From NCBI GenBank assembly GCA_052318935.1, contig JBQRKO010000024.1: a stretch of DNA of 64,000 nt; one strand, 5' to 3'. A program made the translations under genes and the position numbers. The notes beneath the pieces are model-generated. The model was not told the DNA's origin, searched no databases, and saw nothing but the letters and a program-made list of their open reading frames with translations. Source of the DNA: Niallia sp052318935 (GTDB lineage Bacteria; Bacillota; Bacilli; Bacillales; Cytobacillaceae). Below, piece after piece: positions 17,706 through 26,706 of the stretch (its first letter is position 1; each line of letters starts with the position of its first letter).

Positions 17706-17741
17706 ACTAAAAGAAGCTGTTACAAGTAAAAACAGCTTCCT
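17706..17741 (-). terminator. Terminator after mtnE
   Basis: Arms GAAGCTGTT and AACAGCTTC followed on the minus strand by TTTTAG. Confidence 0.65.
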
Positions 17742-17767
17742 GATAGATGTAATTATTTTGTTAACCA

Positions 17768-18964
17768 CTACTTACTTGTAGGTATAACTTTATTAAAAAT
17801 AGGCAGCATCTTTAGCCGATTAACAGCTTCTAATAATCGCTCTTCTGAAGTTAATAACCCTGCACGTACATATCCTTCTCCAAATTCTCCAAATCCGATT
17901 CCTGGAGCTACAGCTATATGAGCCTTGTCCAATAAGTAGTCGGTAAATTGTTCGGAAGTAAAACCTGCTGGGACTTTTAACCATGCAAAAAAAGAACCTG
18001 CAGGAGCAGCTACATCCCAGCCTATCTCTTTTAATCCATTCACAAATACATTTCTTCTGCTTTCATAAAGGCTATTTAATTGTTCTACACATGCTAGGGA
18101 ACTGGTTAATGCTGTAGCAGCTGCTTCTTGAACAGCACCAAATAAACTAACATAAAGATGGTCTTGATATAAATTAAGGGCCGATATCACACTTGCATTT
18201 CCAACCGCAAATCCAACACGCCATCCTGCCATATTAAACGTTTTGGACAACGTGTATATTTCAATTCCAATATCTTTCGCACCCTCAGTCTGTAAAAAAC
18301 TAATCGGTTTTTTTCCATCGAAGCCAATAGCACCATAAGCAAAGTCATGAACAATACAAATATCATACTCGTTGCTTAACTGAACTGTTTTTTCAAAAAA
18401 TTCCTCTGTAGCAATAGCACCAGTTGGATTATTAGGATAATTTAAAAACATTAACTTTGCTTTATGTAATATATCCTTTTGAATCTCCTCATATTTTGGT
18501 AAAAAAGCATTTTCTTCTTTCAATGGCATCATATGCATTTGTGCATTTGCAAGAGCAACACCTGATAAATAATCTGGATACCCTGGATCAGGTACTAATA
18601 CTGTGTCTCCTGGATTTAATAAGCATTGTGGAATTTCCACTAACCCTGCTTTCCCGCCAAATAAAATCGCAACTTCTGATGCTGGATCCAATTCTACGCC
18701 ATATTCTTTTCTATAAAAGCTTGCAACTGCTTCTTTTAAATAGGTATATCCTCGAAATGGAGAATATTTATGATTTTCGGGCTTTGCCGCTGCTTGCTGC
18801 AGTCTCTGCACAATATGATCTGGAGTAGGTTGATCTGGATTTCCTTGACCTAAATTAATCACATCAAAGCCTTGCTCCACATATTTAGATACTTTCGATA
18901 CAAGTGAAGCAAAAAATTGTTCAGGTAAATTATTTAATAAATTTGATTGATCATAAACTTTCAT
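17768..18964 (-). CDS. mtnE: PLP-dependent aminotransferase, MtnE-like
   Basis: A 398-residue class I/II aminotransferase: FRGYTYLKEAVASFY, NYPNNPTGA (about 173-181), the PLP lysine in TLSKTFNMAGWRVGF (about 232-246), and the C-terminal Arg in YVRAGLLTSEERL. B. subtilis MtnE (about 398 aa) transaminates 2-oxo-4-methylthiobutyrate to methionine at the end of the methionine salvage pathway, and it neighbours mtnU there as here. None of mtnA, mtnK, mtnW, mtnX, mtnB or mtnD is in this window and no S-box leader is visible, so the pathway must be completed elsewhere or the role is broader. ATG start after GGTGG. Confidence 0.75.
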   Translation of the reverse strand: MKVYDQSNLLNNLPEQFFASLVSKVSKYVEQGFDVINLGQGNPDQPTPDHIVQRLQQAAAKPENHKYSPFRGYTYLKEAVASFYRKEYGVELDPASEVAILFGGKAGLVEIPQCLLNPGDTVLVPDPGYPDYLSGVALANAQMHMMPLKEENAFLPKYEEIQKDILHKAKLMFLNYPNNPTGAIATEEFFEKTVQLSNEYDICIVHDFAYGAIGFDGKKPISFLQTEGAKDIGIEIYTLSKTFNMAGWRVGFAVGNASVISALNLYQDHLYVSLFGAVQEAAATALTSSLACVEQLNSLYESRRNVFVNGLKEIGWDVAAPAGSFFAWLKVPAGFTSEQFTDYLLDKAHIAVAPGIGFGEFGEGYVRAGLLTSEERLLEAVNRLKMLPIFNKVIPTSK

Positions 18965-18988
18965 CTTTCCACCTTCTTTTATTCATTA

Positions 18989-19640
18989 GGCTCTGTTTAA
19001 CTAGCCTGTTAATTGCAGCGAGAGGCATTCGCTTTCCGCCGCGGGCAGTCCGGGAGCCTCCTCGTCGCTGTGCGGAGGTCACTGAAAAAGTGGATACTAT
19101 GAAATATAGATAGTGAAAATCCAAGCACTCAGAGGTTTTCGTTCGGTTTTCCGAGGCTTACCTCACGCTTTCCGCGGGGCGAGCGCCGAGCCTCCTCGTC
19201 GCTTTGCTCCTGTGGGGTCTCGCCTGTCTCGCTAATCCCGCAGGAGTCGTGCGGACGCCTCTCCTAACCAACACGATGGTCGTTTTCAAACTATCTATAC
19301 CATTTTTATCCTACTAACTATAAGGGTTTTACCTATGATTTATATAAGAAAAGCGGAGGCGCCTTGCTCAGCCCCGAAGAAAAATGTTCACATGACTCAA
19401 AAAGTGCTTTTTACTTTTAGAGGCATGGGGTTATTTTTCACAGGGGCTAGGCGCCGGAGCTAGACACTCGTCTAAGTTCAAAAATTTTATGCTTTCTTAT
19501 TTTTTAATAAAACACTTATTCAGTGGCCTCAGCACGGCGCCTGTGGGCTCTCCCTTTGACTCGCTTTTCCCGCAGGAGTCTCACGCCTTCCGCTTCAATC
19601 AACAAAGTATCAAAATCAACAATTAGCTTTAACACAGTCT
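18989..19640. mobile_element. Composite family B element with nested repeats
   Basis: 652 bp between mtnE and mtnU. The left end GGCTCTGTTTAACTAGCC and the right end (reverse complement GACTGTGTTAAAGCTAATTG) correspond to the two ends of the simpler copy at 24622-24804, and an 8-bp duplication ATTCATTA flanks it (18981-18988 and 19641-19648). Inside are an inner palindromic element (about 19083-19315, inverted ends GATAGT...ACTATC) and a family C copy (19348-19505). There is no coding sequence. Confidence 0.7.
19348..19505. repeat. Family C hairpin repeat, copy 2
   Basis: Nested in the composite element. Stem arms AGCCCC/GGGGCT are kept, while the middle arm reads CATGACTC/GAGGCATG instead of CTTGACTC/GAGGCAAG of copy 1, a paired change. 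Confidence 0.8.
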
Positions 19641-19813
19641 ATTCATTAAATAAACAATAAACTGCATATCCTTTTTTATAATAGTTCTTTTTCAAAAAAC
19701 ATTTAATTATCTTGCATTTTATGATATAACGAATGCATGTACGTGTAAATAAAAGACGAGGAATTTATTAATTCTGCCTTGAATATTTTATACTAAGATG
19801 CATTCCACTTTTT

Positions 19814-19837
19814 AGAGGATGTTTTTTGAACACACAC
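19814..19837. repeat. Family E remnant
   Basis: GAGGATGTT joined directly to TTTTGAACACACAC: only the two ends of the repeat found in full at 34663-34747 remain. It lies upstream of mtnU. Confidence 0.55.
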
Positions 19838-19901
19838 TTTTAATAGAGAGTCGACTATTATTATAGTTTATTGAACTAAATATGAATAGAGGGTGAAAAA
19901 A

Positions 19902-20687
19902 TTGACTTTAAAGATCAGTATTATCCAAATGGATATTTCGTTTGGAGATCCACAAACAAACTTTACAGTTGTAGAAGAAAAAATTAAAGAAGCAGGCAAA
20001 CAAAAAACTGATATTATTGTTCTTCCAGAATTGTGGACAACAGGTTATGATTTAACACGACTTAACGAACTATCTGATGCTCATGCACAAAAAACGATTG
20101 CTTTTTTACAAAAAATTGCCGTAGATCATGATGTACACCTTGTTGGTGGTTCTGTTGCTAACGAAAAAGAGAATGGAATATATAATACAATGATCATCAT
20201 TAATAATCACGGAGAAGTTGTTCATACATATGATAAATTGCACTTATTTCAGCTGATGGACGAACATGTATATATGCAAAGCGGTACTTCTAATGGATTA
20301 TTTGAGTTAGACAATCATCTATTTGCAGGCATGATTTGTTATGATATCCGTTTTCCGGAATGGATTCGCACCCATACAACAAAAGGAGCCAAAGCACTAT
20401 TTATTGTAGCAGAATGGCCTTTGCCTCGATTAGCACATTGGCGATCATTATTGATTGCACGAGCAATTGAAAATCAGTGCTACGTTGTTGCGTGTAATCG
20501 CAGCGGATCTGACCCAAATAATACCTTTGCAGGACATAGTATGATTATAGACCCATGGGGAGAAGTCATCATCGAAGCAGGAGAAAAAAGCGACATTATT
20601 CATGGGACGATTGATTTAGATAAAGTAAAAGAAGTCCGAAAAATGATTCCTATTTTTGCAGATAGAAAACCTTCATTTTATAGTTAA
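19902..20687 (+). CDS. mtnU: Carbon-nitrogen hydrolase, MtnU-like
   Basis: A 261-residue nitrilase-superfamily amidase. The Glu-Lys-Cys catalytic triad is visible: Glu in VLPELWTTGYD, Lys in YDKLHLF, Cys in GMICYDIRFPEW. B. subtilis MtnU (about 259 aa) sits beside mtnE and is taken to be an omega-amidase acting on 2-oxo acid amides, which would clear the glutamine-derived product of MtnE. The TTG at 19902 is preferred because AGAGGGTG lies 8 bases upstream; a GTG three codons earlier overlaps that site. A strong terminator follows. Confidence 0.78.
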   Translation: MTLKISIIQMDISFGDPQTNFTVVEEKIKEAGKQKTDIIVLPELWTTGYDLTRLNELSDAHAQKTIAFLQKIAVDHDVHLVGGSVANEKENGIYNTMIIINNHGEVVHTYDKLHLFQLMDEHVYMQSGTSNGLFELDNHLFAGMICYDIRFPEWIRTHTTKGAKALFIVAEWPLPRLAHWRSLLIARAIENQCYVVACNRSGSDPNNTFAGHSMIIDPWGEVIIEAGEKSDIIHGTIDLDKVKEVRKMIPIFADRKPSFYS

Positions 20688-20697
20688 TAATTACAAA

Positions 20698-20731
20698 CAC
20701 CTCCTTTTATTGAAAGGGAGGTTTTTTTTTT
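20698..20731 (+). terminator. Terminator after mtnU
   Basis: Stem CCTCCTTT/AAAGGGAGG and a run of more than nine T. Confidence 0.9.
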
Positions 20732-20737
20732 CCATAA

Positions 20738-20776
20738 TAAAAATAGACCTTTTGCCGATACAATAAGGTCTATTTA
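20738..20776 (-). terminator. Terminator after the KinE-like gene
   Basis: Perfect arms AAATAGACCTT and AAGGTCTATTT; the minus strand continues with TTTTTATT. It lies about 110 bp past the stop codon. Confidence 0.7.
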
Positions 20777-20885
20777 TCACCAATAGTACTGCCATTTAAA
20801 AATTTCATACAAGTGAAAGAAATTTTTTCTATTTTTCAAACCGGGCTGTTTAACTAGTATAAATCGTTTATTTAAACTTTTTTTC

Positions 20886-22772
20886 TTAATAATTATTCCC
20901 TTCTTCCTTATTTATCGGAATATAAAGATGAAATGTAGTACCGACTCCTTCTTCAGATTCTATTTCCATTTTCCCTTTATGTTCTTCCATAATTTGATAG
21001 GTCACCATTAGTCCTAAACCTGTTCCTGTTTCCTTTGTTGTATAAAACGGCTCCCCTAATCTGGCCAGTTTTTCCTTACTCATTCCTTTCCCATTATCTT
21101 GTATCATAATATGAATAAAGAAAGGTGTTCTTTCCATTTTCACTTGAATTTCTCCACCATTATCTAATACTTCAATTCCATTTTTAATGATATTAATAAA
21201 AACTTTTTTCATTTGATTTGGTTCACAATATACTTCGTGTACCGACTCATTATATAATTTTTTAAACTGAACATTGTATAACACTGCTTGTGCTTGTAAT
21301 AAGTCCAATGTTTCATTCATTATTTTGGTTAAATCACTGTTGACAAACTTTAAGACTTGAGGTTTTGCTAATTGCAGAAATTCATTTATGATGAGTTCGA
21401 TGCGGTCTAATTCTGACTTGATTACTGAAAAGTACATTTGATTATTGTCTGTTTTTAAATTAATTTCTAACAATTGAATAAAACCTTTTAAAGCAGTCAT
21501 TGGATTTCTTATTTCATGTGCGATACCTGCTGCAAGTTCCCCAATTACATTTAATGTAGATGATTTTCTTAACTGTTCTTCCATTACAACATTTTCGGTA
21601 ATATCTCTTAATGTTGTAATGCTCAAGCCAGAATATACGTTATATTTATTTCGAAATTCAATTTGACTCCATTCGTTTTCTTTAAAAGAAGCTGTATAAA
21701 TCCCCCTATTTTGCTCCATATCTTTAAAATTTAAAGATAATAGCATTGGTTTTATATCCTCACTGATTGTTTTCCCATTTGGCAATACTTTTAATAAATT
21801 CAAACCGATGAGTTCTTCTTTTTTTTGATGAAGTATTCTTTCAGCCGCCCTGTTCATATCAATGATTTCATATTTTTCATTCCAAATAATAATGCCGTCA
21901 AACGCTTCCTCAAAGATATTTTCAAACATACTCTTGCTTTCTAATAATGCCACTTCCATTTTATATCTTTCTGAAATATTACGAATTATACTCATATGCA
22001 GGCCTTCAACAGAATGAAGCTTTGTCGTAAATTCTAATAATTTTTTTTGGCCATTTGGCATTAAAAACATCAGTTCTTCTCGATTAGCTTTGTCTCTGTA
22101 AAGATTCTTTATCATAGAAACATATTTTTCATCTTTTTTATAAATAAAATCGCTGAATTTTTTATGGGTTAATTCCTCGTAAGAACTCTCAAATATACGA
22201 AGTGCAGAATCATTTGCTGATACGATTTCCCCTGTTTCTTTCCATAAGATTATTCCATCTAAAGTCTCAGAAAAAAATTCATCATATATCGCCTCTTTTT
22301 TTTGATGCATCTTGTTTTTTATCCATATTTTCGTAATATTTCTTATCACTGTCAAAAATCCAAGATTATTAGGTAATTTAGAAATAATAATTTCTATATA
22401 AAACTCTCGATCTTTTATATATATCGGTATTATATGGGTTGTAAAGCTTGTTTTCATATGTTTAAATTCGCTGATTTCTTGTCTTATTTTATCCCGATGC
22501 TCTTGAGGCACAAAATGTGTAATATTTCTGCCAATTATTTTATTTTGATTTGTATTCAGCATCTCACAAATAGACTGATTCGCTTCTAATATAACTCCTT
22601 TTATATCAAGTATTAGTAGTCCGAAAGCATTTGCGTGGAAAGCAGCATTCATTACTTTTTCGATTTTTTCTTCTTCATTCAAAGCTTTTCTTAAATACAA
22701 ATTTTCTTGTTCAAGATCACTTAGTTTCTTTTGCAACTGTTGTAGTTCCTTCAAATAAGATACACCTGTCAC
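20886..22772 (-). CDS. kinE: Cytoplasmic PAS sensor histidine kinase, KinE-like
   Basis: A 628-residue soluble kinase with an N-terminal coiled-coil start (about 5-35), three PAS domains (about 40-150, 160-275 and 285-395; e.g. NAFGLLILDIKGVILEANQS, DGIILWKETGEIVSAND, DGIIIWNEKYEIIDMNRA), HisKA with His419 in AHEIRNPMTALKG, and HATPase (DNGKGMS, GTGLGLMV). The lack of membrane helices fits KinA/KinE-type sporulation kinases. B. subtilis KinE (738 aa) is next to ykrP, matching the next gene here, so KinE is the better guess, though this protein is about 110 residues shorter. Starts with GTG after AAGGAGG. Confidence 0.6.
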   Translation of the reverse strand: MTGVSYLKELQQLQKKLSDLEQENLYLRKALNEEEKIEKVMNAAFHANAFGLLILDIKGVILEANQSICEMLNTNQNKIIGRNITHFVPQEHRDKIRQEISEFKHMKTSFTTHIIPIYIKDREFYIEIIISKLPNNLGFLTVIRNITKIWIKNKMHQKKEAIYDEFFSETLDGIILWKETGEIVSANDSALRIFESSYEELTHKKFSDFIYKKDEKYVSMIKNLYRDKANREELMFLMPNGQKKLLEFTTKLHSVEGLHMSIIRNISERYKMEVALLESKSMFENIFEEAFDGIIIWNEKYEIIDMNRAAERILHQKKEELIGLNLLKVLPNGKTISEDIKPMLLSLNFKDMEQNRGIYTASFKENEWSQIEFRNKYNVYSGLSITTLRDITENVVMEEQLRKSSTLNVIGELAAGIAHEIRNPMTALKGFIQLLEINLKTDNNQMYFSVIKSELDRIELIINEFLQLAKPQVLKFVNSDLTKIMNETLDLLQAQAVLYNVQFKKLYNESVHEVYCEPNQMKKVFINIIKNGIEVLDNGGEIQVKMERTPFFIHIMIQDNGKGMSKEKLARLGEPFYTTKETGTGLGLMVTYQIMEEHKGKMEIESEEGVGTTFHLYIPINKEEGNNY

Positions 22773-23091
22773 TGCTAAGCCTCCTTGAGTACCATTGTGA
22801 TTACATAATTCTACAATTTTTTAAAAATACCTTTTGTTTTTATAAGAAAACGAAGATATTTTTACATTGCTCTCTCATATAAGAAATGGCAAGGGTATTT
22901 TATAGTAGGGGAAATTTCAGTTTTTATATAACAAATACGCTAATTCCCTTACATTTATATATCAGTTATGAACATAGGAAGAAAAATACTTAACAGATTC
23001 ATTAATCAAAATTAGCTTTGATGTTTTTGTGCTATAACTATTTACTATAAACTAATTTACTTTTGTTAATGTCAAAAGGAAGGAGTCGTTT
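22773..23091. other. Divergent intergenic region without recognised motifs
   Basis: About 320 bp between the divergent kinase and acyltransferase genes. A/T-rich, presumably carrying both promoters; I found no convincing -35/-10 pair, operator or repeat. Confidence 0.6.
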
Positions 23092-24111
23092 ATGAAAAAA
23101 AGAGACTATTTCTTTGATAATGCCAAATTTTTGTTGATTTTTTTTGTTGTATTTGGTCATTTTATCCAAACTTTTAATGAAGAAAGCAATAGCATCTATG
23201 CATTATATAAAGTGATTTATACTTTTCATATGCCAGCATTTATTTTAATTTCCGGATTTTTCGCTAAAGGAATGTATAAGCAAGGATATATTCAAAAATA
23301 TGTAAAAAAATTAATTATCCCTTATATTATTTTCCAATTAACTTACAGTATCTTTTATTACTTTCTATACAGTAAATCTACTTTTACTATACAACCATTC
23401 AACCCTCACTGGTCGTTATGGTTTTTAATCAGCTTATTTTTTTGGAATATCATGCTGCTTTTATTTGCAAAGATAAAATTTATTTATGGTCTATTTATAT
23501 CTGTTGTATTAGGTGTAGCTATCGGTTTTGTTGATTGGACTACAAGCTATTTAAGTTTAACGCGCACCTTTGTTTTTTTCCCATTATTTTTAATTGGATT
23601 TTATTTGAAGAAAGAGCATTTTGAGTGGATTAGAAGAAAAGGGTCAAAACTAACTGCGATTACAACTTTTCTTTTTGTTTTTATTGGATTTTATTATTTT
23701 CCATCTATTAATGATCAATGGCTGCTAGGTTCTAAATCTTATTCAAATTTAGGGGAAGATTCTCTGCAAGCTATTTTTATCCGTCTTTTCTTTTATATTT
23801 TAAGTTGTATGATGATTTATTGCTTTCTTGCCATTGTTCCAAATAAACATTATTTCTTTACTAAATTAGGGAAGAACACATTGTATGTTTATTTATTGCA
23901 CGGATTTATCGTTCGTATTTTCAGAATAAGTGATATGATCGATCTAATGAATCCGCTCCAATCCTTTTTACTACTAGTGGGCATATCGTTTGTATTAACA
24001 TTATTATTGTCTAGTAAAATGATCATTTCAGTGGCACAGCCTATTATTGAATTAAAAACAACAAGGTTAAAACAATATGTATTAAGAATGTATACCGATA
24101 TCCGTGTTTAG
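23092..24111 (+). CDS. Acyltransferase family 3 membrane protein, YkrP-like
   Basis: A 339-residue polytopic membrane protein (about 10 helices) of the OafA/NolL acyltransferase-3 family. The family His is in FVVFGHFIQTF near residue 22, followed by FHMPAFILISGFF and the conserved WSLWFLISLFFW. Such proteins O-acetylate surface glycans or lipids. B. subtilis YkrP (about 335 aa) adjoins kinE, as here. ATG start after GGAAGGAG. The substrate is unknown. Confidence 0.82.
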   Translation: MKKRDYFFDNAKFLLIFFVVFGHFIQTFNEESNSIYALYKVIYTFHMPAFILISGFFAKGMYKQGYIQKYVKKLIIPYIIFQLTYSIFYYFLYSKSTFTIQPFNPHWSLWFLISLFFWNIMLLLFAKIKFIYGLFISVVLGVAIGFVDWTTSYLSLTRTFVFFPLFLIGFYLKKEHFEWIRRKGSKLTAITTFLFVFIGFYYFPSINDQWLLGSKSYSNLGEDSLQAIFIRLFFYILSCMMIYCFLAIVPNKHYFFTKLGKNTLYVYLLHGFIVRIFRISDMIDLMNPLQSFLLLVGISFVLTLLLSSKMIISVAQPIIELKTTRLKQYVLRMYTDIRV

Positions 24112-24135
24112 CCCCCTTCCATTTAATAAAGATAA

Positions 24136-24170
24136 TAGACTGAAGAATTAGGTTTGTTATCTTCAGTCTA
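24136..24170. terminator. Hairpin between convergent genes
   Basis: 11-bp arms TAGACTGAAGA and TCTTCAGTCTA. T-runs are weak on both strands; it probably terminates the acyltransferase gene, the facing small genes, or both. Confidence 0.55.
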
Positions 24171-24188
24171 CTATGAATTTATCGTTTA

Positions 24189-24329
24189 TTATCGCTTTGT
24201 TTGTTTTTTTGCTACATGTTTATTTGCTTCTGCTGTTTCATAAAACTTACTTGCATTCACATCGCCAAACTCCATTCCAAATTCAACAGTTGAAGCTTCG
24301 TCTTTCTGTTTCTGTTTCTTTTCCCTCAT
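24189..24329 (-). CDS. 46-residue small protein, possible gamma-type spore protein
   Basis: A short, very hydrophilic protein starting at an ATG just after a GAGGGG site, at the very end of the upstream small gene (1 base between the stop and this ORF). It contains VEFGMEFGDVNASKFYETAE, which resembles the FGTEFASETNAQ repeat unit of gamma-type small acid-soluble spore proteins (SspE). It is rich in Lys, Gln and Glu with no hydrophobic segment. The sporulation role is an inference from this motif and from its neighbour; I do not recognise a named family. Confidence 0.55.
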   Translation of the reverse strand: MREKKQKQKDEASTVEFGMEFGDVNASKFYETAEANKHVAKKQTKR

Positions 24330-24330
24330 A

Positions 24331-24489
24331 TCATTTCCCCTCTCTTCCATGTTTAGCATTTCGATTGGCACCTTTTATTGGATTTTCACCTTGACTAAAC
24401 TCTGTTGAAAATTCGCTTTCCTCCACATTTTTTTTAGGTGTTTTACTATATTTTTCAGCAGCATCAAATGCAGCTTTTCGTTTCACCAT
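24331..24489 (-). CDS. 52-residue small protein, possible gamma-type spore protein
   Basis: A 52-residue hydrophilic protein with a good ribosome binding site (GAAGGAG, 9 bases before ATG). It contains ESEFSTEFSQGENPIKGANR, again resembling the EF.TEF core cut by the spore germination protease in SspE-type proteins. It is in tandem with the 46-residue gene, and both share the ..EF..EF.. plus Asn/Lys-rich layout, suggesting an old duplication. No longer homologue comes to mind. Codon use and the Shine-Dalgarno sequence make it a credible real gene. Confidence 0.6.
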   Translation of the reverse strand: MVKRKAAFDAAEKYSKTPKKNVEESEFSTEFSQGENPIKGANRNAKHGREGK

Positions 24490-24567
24490 TATCACTCACT
24501 CCTTCTTTTTTGTTCGATATTATTTTTTACTGTTTCCTAAAAGCTAATCCATCCTAATTTTTACAAG

Positions 24568-24613
24568 AAAAGCGCAAGCGCTGTAGCTCGATATCCGTCG
24601 GACTTCAGAAACT
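24568..24613. repeat. Family C fragment
   Basis: Start AAAAGCGCAAGCGCTGTAGCTC joins directly to a tail-like segment; the hairpin middle is deleted. Confidence 0.5.
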
Positions 24614-24621
24614 TTTACTTA

Positions 24622-24804
24622 GGCTATGTTAAAGCTCTTTGTTGATTTTGGCACTATGTTGATTGGAGTGGAAGGCGTGAGACTCCTGCGGGAAAAGCGA
24701 GTTAGAGGGAGACCCCACAGGCGCAAAGCGCCGAGGAGGCTCCCGGACCGCCCGCGGAAAGCGAACGCCTGGAGCTACAATCAACAGGCAAGTTTATCAG
24801 AGCC
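24622..24804. repeat. Family B element
   Basis: 183 bp with imperfect 25-bp inverted ends (GGCTATGTTAAAGC and reverse complement GGCTCTGATAAACTTGCC, both continuing to TGTTGAT). The GC-rich palindromic middle has GGAGGCTCCCGGACC and CTCCTGCGGG-type segments. No target duplication is recognisable. Confidence 0.7.
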
Positions 24805-24806
24805 TA

Positions 24807-24842
24807 TAAAAAAGCACAAAACAATAAACAGTTTTGTACTTT
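24807..24842 (-). terminator. Terminator after ktrD
   Basis: Arms AAAAAGCACAAAAC and GTTTTGTACTTTTT (one mismatch); the minus strand continues with TTTTTTAT. Confidence 0.7.
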
Positions 24843-26198
24843 TTAACCAATAATTATTCTTTCTTTTGGATAATGGTAATTATCTTTTTTCTCTTTGCCG
24901 CCAATAATATACATAAAGGAGGTTAAGCCGATTCTGCCGATAAACATTAATACCATAATGACGCATTTCCCCATTGTCGATAATTCAGGAGTAAGTCCTA
25001 ATGATAAACCAGTTGTTCCAAATGCTGAACATACTTCAAATATTATTTTCAGTAAAGGAGCATTTTCTGTAATAGAAAGCAGTACAACAGCTATAAGACA
25101 TATTCCACTTGCAAGAATAGTAACAACAAGCGATTTTATAATATCATTTTCATGAATTTCTCTTTTAAAAATTTTAATATTCTTATTACCATTAGCAAAA
25201 TAATAAATAAACATTATATTTAATGCCAATGTTGTTGTTCTTATCCCTCCGCCTACAGAACTTGGCGATGCCCCAACAAACATTAAAAAACAAAAAATTA
25301 ATAACGTTGGCAAAGAATACTCATTTAAATCCATTGTCGATAAACCACCACTTCTCGTCGAAGCAGAATGAAAAAAAGCGTTAAAAAATATTTGATGCCA
25401 GCTCATCCCAATATAATAGTGATTCCATTCTAAAACAATTACTGCAAGTGTTCCAAAAAGCAACAGGATGCCAAAAGTTAAAGAGGTTAATTTTGAAAAT
25501 AAAGAAAACCGAAATGTTTGTATATTATTTTTAGGAAAAAGATATTTTTTTACTTCAATTAATACTGGAAAACCTATTGCTCCTAACGTAATTAACATAA
25601 TATGTACCAATTGAATAAAATAATCATTTTCATACGGCAACAAAGAAGAGCCGGTTAAATCTAATCCTCCATTTGTTGTTGCACTGACAGAAGCAAATAA
25701 TCCATGTAAAAAGGCTTCTTTCCACGTTGGAAAATAATTATGAAATTGTAAACCTAATATTAACGCTCCTAATAACTCTATAAGGAGAATTACTTTAATA
25801 ATTTCCCTTATCAAATAAACTAAACCGGATAAATTAGACTGATTATGGTCAATCATAATCAATTGTCTTTCTTTTAAACCGATTTTTTTTCTAAGCAGCA
25901 TCCAGAAAAAAGTCCCAAGTGTCATTACACCGATACCGCCAAATTGTAAAATAAACATTAAAATAAAAATACCTTGTGTACTATATGTTTCAGAGATATT
26001 AATAACTGTTAAACCTGTTACACTAACTGCACTAACCGCAGTAAAAACAGTATCCATAAAAGACACAGATACACCTTCTTTATGAACACCAGGCAAACAT
26101 AATAATAAAACTGAAATGCTAACTGCTAATAAATAATATCCTGTTATAATTTGTGCAGGAGTAAATTTATTTAACAACTCTTTAAGCGTTTTCCACAT
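24843..26198 (-). CDS. ktrD: Potassium uptake transporter membrane subunit, KtrD/KtrB family
   Basis: A 451-residue TrkH/KtrB-type potassium channel-like subunit with four pore-loop repeats; the selectivity stretches SVTGL (about 58), TTNGGLD (about 177), STRSGG (about 286) and FGTTGLS (about 396) are visible. It works with a cytoplasmic KtrA/KtrC RCK subunit, which is not encoded here; KtrD of B. subtilis (about 449 aa) is likewise separate from ktrC and lies near ykrP and kinE. The ATG start at 26198 begins MWKTLKELL. Confidence 0.88.
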   Translation of the reverse strand: MWKTLKELLNKFTPAQIITGYYLLAVSISVLLLCLPGVHKEGVSVSFMDTVFTAVSAVSVTGLTVINISETYSTQGIFILMFILQFGGIGVMTLGTFFWMLLRKKIGLKERQLIMIDHNQSNLSGLVYLIREIIKVILLIELLGALILGLQFHNYFPTWKEAFLHGLFASVSATTNGGLDLTGSSLLPYENDYFIQLVHIMLITLGAIGFPVLIEVKKYLFPKNNIQTFRFSLFSKLTSLTFGILLLFGTLAVIVLEWNHYYIGMSWHQIFFNAFFHSASTRSGGLSTMDLNEYSLPTLLIFCFLMFVGASPSSVGGGIRTTTLALNIMFIYYFANGNKNIKIFKREIHENDIIKSLVVTILASGICLIAVVLLSITENAPLLKIIFEVCSAFGTTGLSLGLTPELSTMGKCVIMVLMFIGRIGLTSFMYIIGGKEKKDNYHYPKERIIIG

Positions 26199-26341
26199 TG
26201 AAACAAATCCTTTCTATTTTCACTATTCTATCATAAATGCAACTCTCCTATTTTTAAAGTGTTTTTCATAAAAGTTTGTGCAGCTCGTCCCCTTTTCCAT
26301 TCTTCGAAAACTTTACCACTTATGAACAAATAGAAAATCAC

Positions 26342-26348
26342 CATACTA
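26342..26348 (+). promoter_or_regulatory. Sigma-G-like -10 element of sspD
   Basis: CATACTA matches the forespore sigma-G -10 (CATNNTA), placed about 50 bp before the sspD start. No clear -35 is seen at 17-18 bp spacing. Confidence 0.5.
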
Positions 26349-26397
26349 TAAATACAGATAATTATTTCTGTAAAATTAATTTATAGGAGGATTAAAT

Positions 26398-26589
26398 ATG
26401 GCTACAACAAATAAACTATTAGTGCCAGGCATTGAACAATATTTAGATAGCATTAAATATGAAATTGCGCAAGAATTCGGTGTTCAGTTAGGATCAGATA
26501 CTGTAGCAAGATCAAACGGTTCCGTAGGTGGAGAAATCACCAAAAGATTAGTGCAACAAGCACAAGCAGAATTATCTGGTAAACAATAA
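26398..26589 (+). CDS. sspD: Alpha/beta-type small acid-soluble spore protein (SspD-like)
   Basis: A 63-residue DNA-binding spore core protein. It has the family motif EFGVQLGSDTVARSNGSVGG with the germination-protease site in GSVGGEITKRLV, and the C-terminal LVQQAQAELSG. Such proteins coat spore DNA in the A-like form and protect it against UV and heat. The start is an ATG after AGGAGG. It lies beside ktrD and the ykoY-type gene as in B. subtilis, where sspD is the local paralogue. A hairpin terminator follows at 26651-26705. Confidence 0.95.
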   Translation: MATTNKLLVPGIEQYLDSIKYEIAQEFGVQLGSDTVARSNGSVGGEITKRLVQQAQAELSGKQ

Positions 26590-26650
26590 TAAGGAAATCT
26601 TTAGCTCTAATGAATAGCTAGTATATTATGCAACACTTATTTAAATAAAA

Positions 26651-26705
26651 AGGAAATTTGCCAAAAGATAAAAAACTATCCTTTGGCAAATTCTCTTGTT
26701 TTATT
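26651..26705 (+). terminator. Terminator after sspD
   Basis: 16-bp imperfect arms AATTTGCCAAAAGATA and TATCCTTTGGCAAATT followed by CTCTTGTTTTATTT. Confidence 0.75.
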
Positions 26706-26706
26706 T

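Noticed and set aside
17416..19901. S-box (SAM riboswitch) for mtnE or mtnU
   Set aside because: I looked for the conserved S-box head and kink-turn segments in both leaders and found only repeats.
24626..24853. Open frame through the family B element
   Set aside because: It is Arg/Pro-rich sequence translated from a GC-rich palindromic repeat with no ribosome binding site; similar frames occur in the A, C and D repeats (for example 8199-8390, 41815-42084, 60665-60964).
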